From the NCBI RefSeq assembly GCF_019352895.1, contig NZ_JAAAFX010000009.1, forward strand, positions 514,764 to 578,763: a DNA stretch of 64,000 bases, in the 5' to 3' direction. Made by a program: the position numbers and the translations under genes. The DNA comes from Variovorax boronicumulans (lineage in GTDB: Bacteria > Pseudomonadota > Gammaproteobacteria > Burkholderiales > Burkholderiaceae_C). Below are positions 26,639-35,903 of the stretch, in pieces; positions within the stretch are counted from its first letter, which is position 1; each line of letters starts with the position of its first letter. The notes beneath the pieces were generated by a model. The model was not told the origin of the DNA, did no database searches, and worked only from the letters and a program-made list of their open reading frames with translations.

Positions 26639-27613
26639 CTACTGCTTGACCTTCAGGCCGGACTTTTCGATGAGCTCGGCATAGAAGGCGTGGTCCTTGG
26701 CGAGCGCGTCATGGAACGCGGGGCCGTCGGCGTAGGCGTATCCCATGTTCTGCTTCTTGAGCGCTTCCTTGAACTGTGGGTCGGCCGCGACCTTGGCCGC
26801 CACCTGCCGGAGCTTTGCCATGATGGCCGGAGGCGTGTCCTTGTGCGCGGCGATGCCGCGAAACGCGCCCAGCTGGATGTCGTAGCCCTGTTCCTTCAGG
26901 GTCGGGATGTTCTCGTACCCTTCGGTTCGCGTCTCCGACATCATGCCGAGGATCTTGACCTTGCCGCCGGTCACATAGGGCCAGACTTCCGCGCCGGCGA
27001 TCGTCGTCGCCTGGATGTGGCCGCCCAGCAGGGCGAGGGCCGAGGGCCCCGCCCCTTGGTAGGGGATGTGCGTGAACTCCACCCCGGCCTGCTTCTCGAG
27101 TGCCGCGGCCGCCAGGTGATAGGCACCCCCGGTGCCACCGTTGCCCACGCTCAATCCACCCGTCTTCGCTGCGGCCAGCACGTCGGCCACCGAGTTCCAG
27201 GGGGAGTCGGCCTTGACCGAGAAGCCGGCCGGGTCGAAGTTCAACCGGGCGATCGGCGCGAAGTCCCGGTAGGTGATCTTCGTGTAGCCCATGTTGGGTT
27301 GCACCACGAGATCGGTCGCGAGGATCACGATGCGATAGCCGTCGGGCGGATTGTTCGTCACATACGACCACCCGATGGCGCCGGCGGCGCCGGACTTGTT
27401 GATGACGATCAGCGGCTGAGCGAGGTACTTGGTTGCCACCTGCGCGAAGGCGCGTGCCAGCACGTCGGTGCCGCCGCCCGCGGGATAGGGGACGACCAGT
27501 TCGATCGGCTTCATTGGATAGTCGCTGCCCTGGGCACCGGCCAAAGCAGGCAGACAAAGACATGCGGTCACCGCGGCCAGAGCCAAGGTGCGTCGATGGA
27601 ATCGAAGAGTCAC
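26639..27613 (-). CDS. Bug-family (TctC) tripartite tricarboxylate transporter receptor
   Basis: A 324-residue periplasmic receptor. Signal peptide at about 1-28 (LALAAVTACLCLPALAGAQG), then the Bug signature YPMKPIELVVPYPAGGGTDV and the loop TNNPPDGYRIVI. The start is GTG 27613 with AAAGG upstream. Bug receptors bind carboxylates and related anions; no TctA/TctB membrane genes are adjacent, as is common for orphan Bug genes in Burkholderiales. It is convergent with the RraA operon and divergent from the LLM gene at 28000. Confidence 0.92.
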   Translation of the reverse strand: MTLRFHRRTLALAAVTACLCLPALAGAQGSDYPMKPIELVVPYPAGGGTDVLARAFAQVATKYLAQPLIVINKSGAAGAIGWSYVTNNPPDGYRIVILATDLVVQPNMGYTKITYRDFAPIARLNFDPAGFSVKADSPWNSVADVLAAAKTGGLSVGNGGTGGAYHLAAAALEKQAGVEFTHIPYQGAGPSALALLGGHIQATTIAGAEVWPYVTGGKVKILGMMSETRTEGYENIPTLKEQGYDIQLGAFRGIAAHKDTPPAIMAKLRQVAAKVAADPQFKEALKKQNMGYAYADGPAFHDALAKDHAFYAELIEKSGLKVKQ

Positions 27614-27999
27614 GAGGAAGCCTTTCTGAACAGTTTGGGGCGCAGAAGCTGCATGTACTTCAAACGATCCGAGTGGGGGTCGTTTGTTTTGTATATGTAA
27701 TTAATGTCCTGCAAGTAAATCATAAGACTTGATGAGGGAACGTCTTATCGGTGTTTGCGCGCATGTGCATTCGCCGTTGAGCGGGTGCTCGATCGCGGTT
27801 CGCGTCGCGGGGTGTCTTCAGACCGATCGACCCCGCCGAAGCGGCTCGGCAGTGATGACCGCGAGGCCACGAGCCAGTCCGTCGGAGCAGGCAAGTCAAG
27901 GAAGAAAAGCGCGGATCTAAAGACGGAAATCTGCTTTCCGTGCCGACCCCATGGCGTTGGAGACTCGTGGGTTTTTCTCCTCCAGCGACTGTCCTCCGG
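27614..27999. promoter_or_regulatory. Divergent promoter region with two dyads
   Basis: A 386-bp region, AT-rich from 27660 to 27760. It contains an imperfect inverted repeat at 27661-27686 (CAAACGATCC / GGGTCGTTTG) and a second at 27722-27748 (ATAAGAC / GTCTTAT, 13-base centre). Both suit regulators of the Bug gene (minus) and the monooxygenase-transporter unit (plus). The part from 27780 to 27999 holds no recognisable gene. Confidence 0.45.
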
Positions 28000-29409
28000 A
28001 TGCCGAGCCCTTCCCATTCCCCGCGCCAACTTCACTTCGGCATCTTCCTGTTCTCCATCGGCTACCACCCCGGTGCATGGCGCCTGGCCGGTGTGGACCC
28101 CAAGGCCTCGCACGACCCCGCCTTCATCGCGTCGATCGCGCGCAAGGCCGAAGACGCCAAGTTCGATTTCTTCTTTCTCGGTGACGCGCTCGCCACCAGC
28201 GCCGAGCAGCAGTACGTGTTTCCGTCGCAGACCGTGCGCCTGGAGCCCTTCACGATGCTCGGCTACGTGGCCGCGCACACGCAGCGCATCGGCCTGATCG
28301 CCACGGCGAACACCACCTACGCCGACCCGTACCACATCGCACGCCAGACCGCCTCGCTCGACCACCTGAGTGGCGGCCGGCTCGCATGGAATGTGGTCAC
28401 CGGCGCCGACGAGCGCGCCGCGAAGAACTTCAGCCGCGACCACCACTGGGACAACAGCCGCCGCTACGACTGTGCGGAGGAACTGGTGGACGTGGTCTCG
28501 CAGCTGTGGGACTCGTGGGAAGACGATGCGCTGGTCGGCGACCAGCAAGCGGGCCTGCTGGTCGACCCCACCAAGCTGCACGCCATCGAGCACGAAGGCC
28601 GCTTCTTCCAGGTCAAGGGACCGCTCAACGTCGCGCGCCCGCCGCAGGGCCAGATCCCGTTGGTGAACGCCGGCACCTCGCCGCGCTCGCGTGCCTTCGG
28701 CGCCGCACACTCCACGGTGGTGTTCGCCGGCGTGCCGACCTTCGAGGCGGCACAGGGTTTCTACAAGGAAATCAAGGCCGGTGCGGTGGCCAGCGGCCGC
28801 ACGGCGGACGACGTGTCGGTGCTGCCCGGGCTGGTGCCCTACATCGGCCGCACCAGCGAGGAGGCCTATGCGCTCTACCAGCGGCTCAGCGCGTTGATCG
28901 CCGCCAAGCTCGACACGGCCGCGCTCGAGCGCGACCTGCGCGTGCCATTGGCGGGGCTGTCGGGCGAGGACGCGTTCCCGGCCTTCGACGAAGCCGATCC
29001 GGCCTTCGCGCTGGCGCGGCTCTTCATCACGCAGGCGCGCAAGTTGAACCGCACCGACACGCCCACGGTGCGCCATGTCTTCGAGTACGCGATCGCGCGC
29101 GGTCGCGGCCACTTCCTGGCCATCGGCAGCGCGGAGGAGGTCGCCGACACCATCCAGCACTGGTTCGAGAACGGCGCGGCCGATGGCTTCAATATCTGCC
29201 CGCCGCACCTGCCCGCGGGGCTGGATGATTTCGTCGAGCTGGTGCTGCCGATCCTGCGTGCGCGCGGCCTGTTCCGCGAGGAATACGCCGGCAGCACCTT
29301 CGGCGCGCACTTCGGTCGTAGCGACAGGCCGGCCAACCGCTTCGAGGGCGTGCGCACCGCGGACGCCGAGTTCGGCCGCATCACCGAAACGCACCACCGT
29401 GTGGTCTGA
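28000..29409 (+). CDS. NtaA/SnaA/DszA-type FMN-dependent monooxygenase (LLM class)
   Basis: A 469-residue bacterial-luciferase-like flavin monooxygenase of the NtaA/SnaA/DszA group. It begins HFGIFLFSIGYHPGAWRLAG and shows family marks: TANTTYADPYHIARQTASLD, SGGRLAWNVVTGADERAAKN, and VSQLWDSWEDDAL. These enzymes use FMNH2 from a separate reductase to open sulfones or nitrilotriacetate. ATG 28000 was preferred to 27940 since residues after it match the family start; its Shine-Dalgarno is poor. Followed by an Ssu/Tau-type transporter, overlapping it by 11 bp, so the substrate is probably imported by that transporter. Confidence 0.9.
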   Translation: MPSPSHSPRQLHFGIFLFSIGYHPGAWRLAGVDPKASHDPAFIASIARKAEDAKFDFFFLGDALATSAEQQYVFPSQTVRLEPFTMLGYVAAHTQRIGLIATANTTYADPYHIARQTASLDHLSGGRLAWNVVTGADERAAKNFSRDHHWDNSRRYDCAEELVDVVSQLWDSWEDDALVGDQQAGLLVDPTKLHAIEHEGRFFQVKGPLNVARPPQGQIPLVNAGTSPRSRAFGAAHSTVVFAGVPTFEAAQGFYKEIKAGAVASGRTADDVSVLPGLVPYIGRTSEEAYALYQRLSALIAAKLDTAALERDLRVPLAGLSGEDAFPAFDEADPAFALARLFITQARKLNRTDTPTVRHVFEYAIARGRGHFLAIGSAEEVADTIQHWFENGAADGFNICPPHLPAGLDDFVELVLPILRARGLFREEYAGSTFGAHFGRSDRPANRFEGVRTADAEFGRITETHHRVV

Positions 29410-30199
29410 GGCCAAGGCCCAGCCGGGCGCGCGTCCGGGCCTCGCGGGCTGGAGGATCGTGCTCGCACAGGTGGCCACCGCGCTGGCGCTGCTGGGGGTC
29501 TGGGAGGCCGCGGTCCGCGCCGGCGCCGTGAGCGCGCTCTATCTGCCGGCGCCCACGGCCATCTTCGAGCGCTTCGTGCCGATGCTCACCCGCGGCCAGC
29601 TGCTGCACCACACCGGCGTCACGCTGGCGGAGTTCGCCGTGGGCTATGCCGCGGCGGTGGTAGCGGGCATCGGCTTCGGCGTGCTGCTGGTGCTCACGCC
29701 CTCGGCGGAGCGTTTTGCGCAACCCTTCATGGCGGCGCTGATGTCGGTGCCCAAGGTCGCCATCGTGCCGCTGCTGGCGCTGTGGTTGGGCATCGGCTTC
29801 AGCCACAAGGTGGCGATCGTGTTCCTGTTCTCGGTGTTCCAGATCCTCTACAGCACCATCGCCGGCATCAAGCAGACGCGTCGCGAGCACCTGAAGGTGG
29901 CGCGCGCGTTCCGGGCCTCGACGCTGCAGACCGTCTGGAAGGTGATCCTGCCCTCGGCCGTGCCGACCCTCTTCGCGGCGCTGCGCGTCTCGGCCTCGGT
30001 GGGGCTGGTGGGGGCGCTGTTCGCCGAGATGCTCTCGTCCAAGGAAGGGCTGGGCAACCTCATCACGCGTTCGACCGCCTCGCTCGACACGGCCGAGACC
30101 TTCGCGCTGATCGGGCTGGTCACCGTGCTGGCGGTGGCCATGATCGCTGCGCTCGACCTGCTCGAGCGCCTGCTGTTCCTGCGCTGGCGGCCCGCCTGA
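29399..30199 (+). CDS. ABC transporter permease, SsuC/TauC type
   Basis: A 266-residue BPD_transp_1 permease with about six helices (VLAQVATALALLGVWEAAVR; AVGYAAAVVAGIGFGVLLVL) and the EAA-type loop VARAFRASTLQTVWKVILPS. The probable GTG start at 29399 lies within the monooxygenase gene's last codons. It belongs to the sulfonate/nitrate/taurine importer class. Functional with the receptor and ATPase that follow. Confidence 0.88.
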   Translation: MWSEAKAQPGARPGLAGWRIVLAQVATALALLGVWEAAVRAGAVSALYLPAPTAIFERFVPMLTRGQLLHHTGVTLAEFAVGYAAAVVAGIGFGVLLVLTPSAERFAQPFMAALMSVPKVAIVPLLALWLGIGFSHKVAIVFLFSVFQILYSTIAGIKQTRREHLKVARAFRASTLQTVWKVILPSAVPTLFAALRVSASVGLVGALFAEMLSSKEGLGNLITRSTASLDTAETFALIGLVTVLAVAMIAALDLLERLLFLRWRPA

Positions 30200-30240
30200 G
30201 GCCGGACGCATTTCTTTCTTTCTTCCTGTTCGACAGACCC

Positions 30241-31269
30241 ATGACTTCCACCGTTTCCATCGCCCCTGTTCGCCGAATCCGCTGGGCGCGGCTGGCCGCC
30301 TTCGGCCTCGGCATCGCGATCCTGGCCGCGTGCTCGCGCACCGAGCCGGAGGCCAAGTCGGCCGCCGCGGTGCCGGCCGCCGAAGCCGCGCCGCTGAAGT
30401 TGCGCTACGCCGGCTATCCCGGCGTCACCGGCCTGGGCGTGCAGCTCGGCATCGAGAAGGGCTTCTTCAAGGACGAGGGCCTGGCGCTCGAGTTCATCAA
30501 CACGCAGGACGCGATCTCGGGCCTGGCCAGCGGCGACATCGACATCGCCGACTGGAACACCACGGGCGCGATCGTGGCGGCCGGCAAGGGCGTGCCGCTG
30601 AGCATCGTCGCGTCGATGTTCCGCCATGTGGGCCCGTTCTATCTGGTGGGCGCGCCCGAGGTGGCCTCGGTGGCCGCGCTCAAGGGCAAGACGGTGGGCG
30701 CGGCCGCGTTCGGCACCGGCCTGGACGTGTACGCGCGCACCATCCTGTCGAAGGAGGGCGTGCCGCTGGACAGCGTGTCCTTCGTGGCCAACGGCGTCAA
30801 CGCCGCCGCGCTCGCCACGGTGGAGAACGGCTCGGTCAGCGCCACCATCCTCCACGAGCCCTTCGCCTCGTTGGCCGAAGCGACCGGCAAGGGCAAGGTG
30901 CTGGCGGCCGGCTACGACTACCTGCCGCGCTTCCACACCGGCGTGATCGTGGCCAACAACCAGTTCATTGCGAATTCTCCGCAGGGCGTCGAGAAGTTCC
31001 TGCGGGCGTACTTCAAGTCCAACGAATACGCCAAGGCCCACCTCGACGAGTACAAGGCCTTCTACGCGAAGCGCCTGGGTGTGGACCCGAAGGTGGCCGA
31101 TGCCGCGGTGCAGCGCGAGCTGCCGATCTGGGCCAACGACCCCAAGGTGTCGCTGGAAGAGGTGCAGGAAACGCAGAAGATCCAGCTGGCGCTGGGCTTC
31201 CAGAAGGAGCTCTACGACGCCGCGAAGTTCGTGAACCTGGCGTTCATCCCCAAGACCCCGGCGCCCTGA
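30241..31269 (+). CDS. ABC transporter substrate-binding lipoprotein, SsuA/TauA type
   Basis: A 342-residue receptor. A lipoprotein signal with lipobox LAAC at about 31-34 (GLGIAILAACSRTEPE) is followed by an Ala/Pro linker, then an NMT1/SsuA-like fold (LKLRYAGYPGVTGLGVQLGI, EKGFFKDEGLALEFI). It is anchored in the inner membrane facing the periplasm. It lies between permease and ATPase, 41 bp after the former. Ligand probably a sulfonate, sulfone or similar sulfur compound given the co-encoded DszA-type enzyme (inference). Confidence 0.9.
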   Translation: MTSTVSIAPVRRIRWARLAAFGLGIAILAACSRTEPEAKSAAAVPAAEAAPLKLRYAGYPGVTGLGVQLGIEKGFFKDEGLALEFINTQDAISGLASGDIDIADWNTTGAIVAAGKGVPLSIVASMFRHVGPFYLVGAPEVASVAALKGKTVGAAAFGTGLDVYARTILSKEGVPLDSVSFVANGVNAAALATVENGSVSATILHEPFASLAEATGKGKVLAAGYDYLPRFHTGVIVANNQFIANSPQGVEKFLRAYFKSNEYAKAHLDEYKAFYAKRLGVDPKVADAAVQRELPIWANDPKVSLEEVQETQKIQLALGFQKELYDAAKFVNLAFIPKTPAP

Positions 31270-31282
31270 GCGCGCGGCATTC

Positions 31283-32071
<789 letters not shown>

Positions 32072-32246
32072 GGAGGCGTGCCTGCCGTTGGCGTCGAGTG
32101 CACACGTCCGGAGGATTCACCGAGCTTGGATGCCGTGTCGCGCTCGAGCTGGAATTCCCGGGTTTGTCTCACTGACTTTGGCATTTGGCGGCTCGATTTC
32201 AGGGGGGGGCGGCACTTGGGCCGTGCGTTCGGCGGTGCGATGGCTA

Positions 32247-32290
32247 CAGTCGGCCAGAAGCCGACTGACAGGGTCAGTGCCTCTTTTTTT
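32247..32290 (+). terminator. Probable intrinsic terminator with two alternative hairpins
   Basis: An 8-bp perfect stem CAGTCGGC/GCCGACTG (32247-32267, loop CAGAA) overlaps a second stem ACTGAC/GTCAGT (32264-32278, loop AGG) that is followed by GCCTC and seven T residues (32284-32290). The second hairpin plus T-run fits an intrinsic terminator for the monooxygenase-transporter operon. Confidence 0.55.
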
Positions 32291-32370
32291 CAGATTCAAA
32301 CGCAAGAACCGGAGTTCGGAAGCCCACTGCTCCCGTTAGATTGAGTGCTTCCAACCTATCGGGAGCACAC

Positions 32371-32871
32371 ATGACACTTCATACACGCTTCAATGTGCCC
32401 GTCGGGACGGAACAAGCCGGGCGATTCCCAACGCAGCTTGGCGAGTTTGTTCGCGTTAGCCGGATGTCTGCGATGGAGCCCCACGAAGAGTGGATGGCTA
32501 CTCTCCCCGACAGGACGGAAATCGTGGTTCCCGAAGAGGGCAACCGCCCCGACGCCCTCGGCGTCGCAAAGGCCATCTCGGTGGTCCAGAGCAGGTCCTA
32601 CCTCGGGAAAAGAGCCGTGCAGCTCATCGCGCCGTTCCTCAGGGGCGAGGGCTCGTGGCGGCTGCTGACCATCGATTTCGGTGCGCAAGCGCGTCGCTAC
32701 GAAAGCGAGTTCCTGATGTGCTTCGCATTCGTCGCTGCAGGCAAGGAACTGTTGAGCACCAGCCCTTACTTTGAAGTCGGTTTCGCGCAGCCCAACGCGG
32801 CAGACGGGGATGAGCCCGTGTTCTCGTTGACCGTCAAAACCGTCGTCGGCATCCCTTTTCCCGTGATTTAA
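32371..32871 (+). CDS. Hypothetical protein, 166 aa, in lower-GC patch
   Basis: Not recognised. It begins MTLHTRFNVPVGTEQAGRF and is a soluble, mixed alpha/beta protein without signal or membrane segments; the middle (AISVVQSRSYLGKRAVQLIA) and the strand-rich end (DEPVFSLTVKTVVGIPFPVI) give no family. ATG 32371 has GGGAG about six bases upstream. Base composition (high fifties % GC) and codon choice are less GC-biased than those of neighbours, which hints at acquisition. It converges with the kinase-like gene; the palindrome CTTTGGGCCCAAAG (32926-32939) sits between the ends. Confidence 0.55.
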   Translation: MTLHTRFNVPVGTEQAGRFPTQLGEFVRVSRMSAMEPHEEWMATLPDRTEIVVPEEGNRPDALGVAKAISVVQSRSYLGKRAVQLIAPFLRGEGSWRLLTIDFGAQARRYESEFLMCFAFVAAGKELLSTSPYFEVGFAQPNAADGDEPVFSLTVKTVVGIPFPVI

Positions 32872-32942
32872 CGGACGACGTTTGAGGGCATGCCAACGAC
32901 CGCTTTGAGAAAGAACGACTGGCTCCTTTGGGCCCAAAGCCG

Positions 32943-33512
32943 TCATCTGACCTCTTCGGAAGCAGGCATTGACAATGCCTTTCTCGCGAAGAGTTCAATC
33001 TCCGCAGCGAGTTTCATCGGCGAAGTGTCACTTTGGAAACGAGTGCACTGCAGTGCGACGAAAAGCGGGAATCGCGCTCTTATTCGCTGCTCCTCTCGCG
33101 CGCCATTGCCTGCTAGGTAAGGCCGCGCAAGTTGCCTACTGACGATAACGTCTACGCAGCGCTCGAGCTCGAATGAAGGCAAGAGCAGCGCAGTGAGTGC
33201 GTTCGTTTCTATGTCGCGCCGCACTGCGGCATACCGCGGATCCATATCTGTTGCATAGGTCAAGAAACCCGAAGACAGTGCCAAGACTGTTGGCACATTC
33301 GCGGCCTGCCTGAGTTCGAGGTAGATCGATAAGTTGCGTCGCGCATAGCCCTCGTATCCGTGCGTGCTGATGCATTGGGCAATGTCTCCCTCGATGTCCA
33401 TGAACTCTGCGTCGAGGTCTAGGAACTGCCAGTCTAGCCTGGCGCCCAACAGAGGCCCCACGGATGTTTTACCCGCACCGCCAGGGCCAACGAGGTGAAG
33501 AATGGTGGACAT
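32943..33512 (-). CDS. Shikimate-kinase-like P-loop protein
   Basis: A 189-residue small P-loop NTPase. Walker A is GPGGAGKTS at about 9-17 after TILHLVG; next come LDLDAEFMDIEGDIAQCI, which resembles the shikimate-kinase acidic motif, and ARRNLSIYLELRQAANVPTV. The lid region is short. True shikimate kinases keep DxD and GGG motifs; here the GGG is replaced by ALSSGFLTY, so a different phosphoryl acceptor is likely. ATG 33512 is used; a TTG at 33521 adds three residues. GC content is clearly lower than the genome core. Confidence 0.6.
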   Translation of the reverse strand: MSTILHLVGPGGAGKTSVGPLLGARLDWQFLDLDAEFMDIEGDIAQCISTHGYEGYARRNLSIYLELRQAANVPTVLALSSGFLTYATDMDPRYAAVRRDIETNALTALLLPSFELERCVDVIVSRQLARPYLAGNGAREEQRIRARFPLFVALQCTRFQSDTSPMKLAAEIELFARKALSMPASEEVR

Positions 33513-33669
33513 TGGATGCAAAACACCGAGTCAAACAGAGGATCGGCTCTTGGCCGAATTTTTCCTGGAGCCGCAACCCGCTAGTTCTGGCCGCGTGCCG
33601 ACGCTGTCCTGTAGTCGCATCAAGGAATGGCTGACCCCTAATTGGTCATGGGCCGACTATTCTTTGCCC

Positions 33670-33903
33670 TCACGGAATAGTCAAGTCCAGGCCAAGCATC
33701 CTGCCAAGGCCAAAGGTGAAGAGCGAGATCACCAGGAGCGATAGCAAGAAGACTGCGGCCACCTTGCCGCCCGTGCGTAGCACCGCGCTCTGCTTCTTCT
33801 TGTCCTTTTTCCCTTTTTCATAATGCCATTTGATGGCGAAGAACATGCCCGTGCCGAACACGAGAAGCTTGAACGTAACGAAGACGATGGGGACCCAATC
33901 CAT
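33670..33903 (-). CDS. Small two-helix membrane protein, 77 aa
   Basis: Not assigned to a family. Helix 1 (PIVFVTFKLLVFGTGMFFAI) and helix 2 (VAAVFLLSLLVISLFTFGLG) flank a strongly basic cytoplasmic-type loop (KGKKDKKKQ). Both ends are probably periplasmic or both cytoplasmic. It has about 50% GC, the lowest of any gene here. No operon partner; the upstream 160 bp includes AT-rich sequence before ATG 33903. Confidence 0.6.
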   Translation of the reverse strand: MDWVPIVFVTFKLLVFGTGMFFAIKWHYEKGKKDKKKQSAVLRTGGKVAAVFLLSLLVISLFTFGLGRMLGLDLTIP

Positions 33904-33982
33904 AATTTTGATTATTCCAGGCTATTAGGTGACTCTATCTATCGAACGGAGGGCTGGTCCGCGACCGGCCTCGAGCGGACAG

Positions 33983-34112
33983 GCAGCGCGCGGGTGAGGG
34001 TGCAGAAGGCGCTGATCTAGATTGAGGTCGAGGTGTATGGGGTCATTCATGGAATCGATGGCGGCGGTGGGGTCGGCGGCACTGCGCATTCGGGCGCTGC
34101 TGCCTTTCGTGA
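33983..34112 (+). pseudogene. Decayed copy of the 3' end of an SsuB/TauB-type ATPase gene
   Basis: The sequence here matches 31953-32071 base for base over long stretches, with scattered changes. Translation reads SARVRVQKALI, stop, IEVEVYGVIHGID, against RARVRGQRALIEIEAEVYEAIHGMD in the intact ATPase. An in-frame TAG at 34018-34020 and missing upstream domains show that it is dead. It marks either a lost tandem transporter or the far edge of an old insertion carrying the intervening lower-GC genes. Confidence 0.65.
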
Positions 34113-34217
34113 GGATCGGGGCGTTCAGCAGATGGCCCGAGGGCTCGACGCGGCGGTCGAGCCGTTGGAGAGCGGGCCCATCTTGCATCGGGTGCGATGC
34201 AAGGGGCTCGCGCTGCC

Positions 34218-35240
34218 TCAGCGCCAGCCCAGCGCCGGCGCCACCTGGGTCAGGATGGTCTCGATGACGTGCGCGTTGTACGCGACGCCCAACTGGTTGG
34301 GCACGGTCAGCAGCAGGGTGTCGGCCTCCGCGATGGCCTCGTCCTGCGCCAGCTGCGCGATCAGCCGCTCGGGCTCTGCGGCATAGCTGCGCCCGAAGAT
34401 CGCCTGCGTCTGCGCGTCGATGAAGCCGACCGTGTCGCCGTCCTGGCCGCTGTGCCCGAAGTACATGCGGTCCTGGTCGTTGACCAGCGCGAAGATGCTG
34501 CGGCTGACCGACACCCGCGGCGTGCGTGCATGGCCGGCTTCCTTCCATGCCGCGCGGTAGGCGCGGATCTGACGCGCCTGCTGGACATGGAAGGGCTCGC
34601 CGGTCTCGTCGGTCTTGAGCGTCGAGCTCTGCAGGTTCATGCCGAGCTTCGCGGCCCAGACCGCCGTCGCGTCGGAGCTCGATCCCCACCAGATGCGTTC
34701 GCGCAGGCCCTCGGCATGCGGCTCGACGCGCAGCAGTCCCGGCGGGTTCGGGAACATCGGCCGCGGGTTGGGCTGGGCGAATCCCTCGCCCCGCAGCACG
34801 TCCAGGAAGACCTGGGTGTGCTCGCGGGCCATGTCGGCATGCGTGCGGCCTTCGGCGGGTGCGTAGCCAAAATGGCGCCAGCCTTCGATCACCTGTTCGG
34901 GCGACCCGCGGCTCAGGCCGAGCTGCAGGCGCCCGCCGGAAATCAGGTCGGCCGCACCCGCGTCCTCGGCCATGTACAGCGGGTTCTCGTAGCGCATGTC
35001 GATCACGCCCGTGCCGATCTCGATGCGGCGCGTGCGGGCGCCGATGGCGGCCAGCAAGGGGAAGGGCGCACTGAGCTGGCGGGCGAAGTGGTGCACCCGG
35101 AAATAGGCGCCGTCGGCCCCCAGTTCCTCGGCCGCCACGGCCAGCTCGATGGCCTGCAGCAGCGCGTCGGCGGCTGAACGTGTCTGTGACTGGGTCGACG
35201 GCGTCCAGTGGCCGAACGACAGGAATCCGATCTTCTTCAT
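34218..35240 (-). CDS. LLM-class flavin-dependent oxidoreductase
   Basis: A 340-residue luciferase-like protein (FMN-dependent monooxygenase or F420-type fold). It starts KKIGFLSFGHWTPSTQSQTR and shows the TIM-barrel landmarks GADGAYFRVHHFARQLSAPF, RIEIGTGVIDMRYENPLYMA, ISGGRLQLGLSRGSPEQVIE. It is a different subgroup from the DszA-type proteins nearby, closer to alkanal-monooxygenase-like LLM proteins. ATG 35240 was chosen over longer in-frame starts whose extra residues are Arg/Pro-rich. Single gene; upstream are a GC hairpin and a truncated LysR. Confidence 0.85.
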   Translation of the reverse strand: MKKIGFLSFGHWTPSTQSQTRSAADALLQAIELAVAAEELGADGAYFRVHHFARQLSAPFPLLAAIGARTRRIEIGTGVIDMRYENPLYMAEDAGAADLISGGRLQLGLSRGSPEQVIEGWRHFGYAPAEGRTHADMAREHTQVFLDVLRGEGFAQPNPRPMFPNPPGLLRVEPHAEGLRERIWWGSSSDATAVWAAKLGMNLQSSTLKTDETGEPFHVQQARQIRAYRAAWKEAGHARTPRVSVSRSIFALVNDQDRMYFGHSGQDGDTVGFIDAQTQAIFGRSYAAEPERLIAQLAQDEAIAEADTLLLTVPNQLGVAYNAHVIETILTQVAPALGWR

Positions 35241-35625
35241 GGGGTGTACTTTGCAGGGGTGGTCTCGGGTCCGCGCCCGAATACGCTCTGGACGGGCATC
35301 CGGCCGGGGCGGCGTGCCTGCCACTGTGCCAGTTGCCGCAAGACCGGGTGCGCGGGCGGTTTCTGGCCCCGGCGCCGACGCGGTCGGCTTCATGCCTCGG
35401 GGCCGCGCGGAATGTTCGAGGCACCACGGGTGCTGTCCCGCCCCCACGCGGGGCGGGAGCAAATAAGCAAGCACGGATTGTTTCGTTCACGGCACGCGCG
35501 CTGCGCCGTATCGTCATGCGCTTTGGTTCTCGCGGTCGTTCCCTTGCATCTCCCTTCTCGTTTCACGCAGCCGCCATCCTGCCTGGCGCCATCGTTTTCC
35601 CTGCAACCTTCATCGATCGTGTGCC
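35241..35625. other. 385-bp gap with a GC-rich hairpin
   Basis: No gene seen. A strong hairpin TCCCGCCCC/GGGGCGGGA (35436-35458, loop CACGC) lies in the middle, with an AT-richer stretch after it. No T-run follows, so it is either a weak bidirectional terminator or a repeat element. Confidence 0.4.
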
Positions 35626-35901
35626 GTGTTCAGCATTGAACTGGTCGAAGCGCTGCGCGAGGTCTCGCGCCATGGCAACCTGACGCGCGCCGCGTCGGCG
35701 ATGGACCTGTCGAAGTCCACCATCAGCAAGTACATCACCGAGCTCGAGTCGCAGGTCGGCGTGCGCCTGCTGCACCGGAGCACGCGCGTGGTGGAGGTCA
35801 CCGACGCGGGCCGCCACCTGCTCGAGCGCAGCGTAGCGCTGGTGGATCTGGCCCGCTGCATCCAGTCGGAGCTCGATGCGCATGGCGCATCGCTGCGCTG
35901 A
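35626..35901 (+). pseudogene. LysR-family regulator, truncated after the HTH
   Basis: From GTG 35626 the 91 residues form a complete LysR winged HTH (LVEALREVSRHGNLTRAASA, LSKSTISKYITELESQVGVR, TDAGRHLLERS) and the start of the linker helix, then stop where about 200 residues of effector domain should begin. The convergent monooxygenase gene ends two bases later. Loss of the 3' part by rearrangement is the simplest reading; a functional HTH-only protein is possible but unusual. Confidence 0.7.
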
Positions 35902-35903
35902 GC

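Noticed and set aside
32926-32939. CTTTGGGCCCAAAG palindrome as an intrinsic terminator
   Set aside because: Perfect dyad between convergent genes but no loop and no T-run on either side; left as a possible weak bidirectional stop.
32072-34217. Insertion sequence or integrase-borne island
   Set aside because: No transposase, integrase, terminal inverted repeats or tRNA seen; only the duplicated ATPase end and lower GC support transfer.
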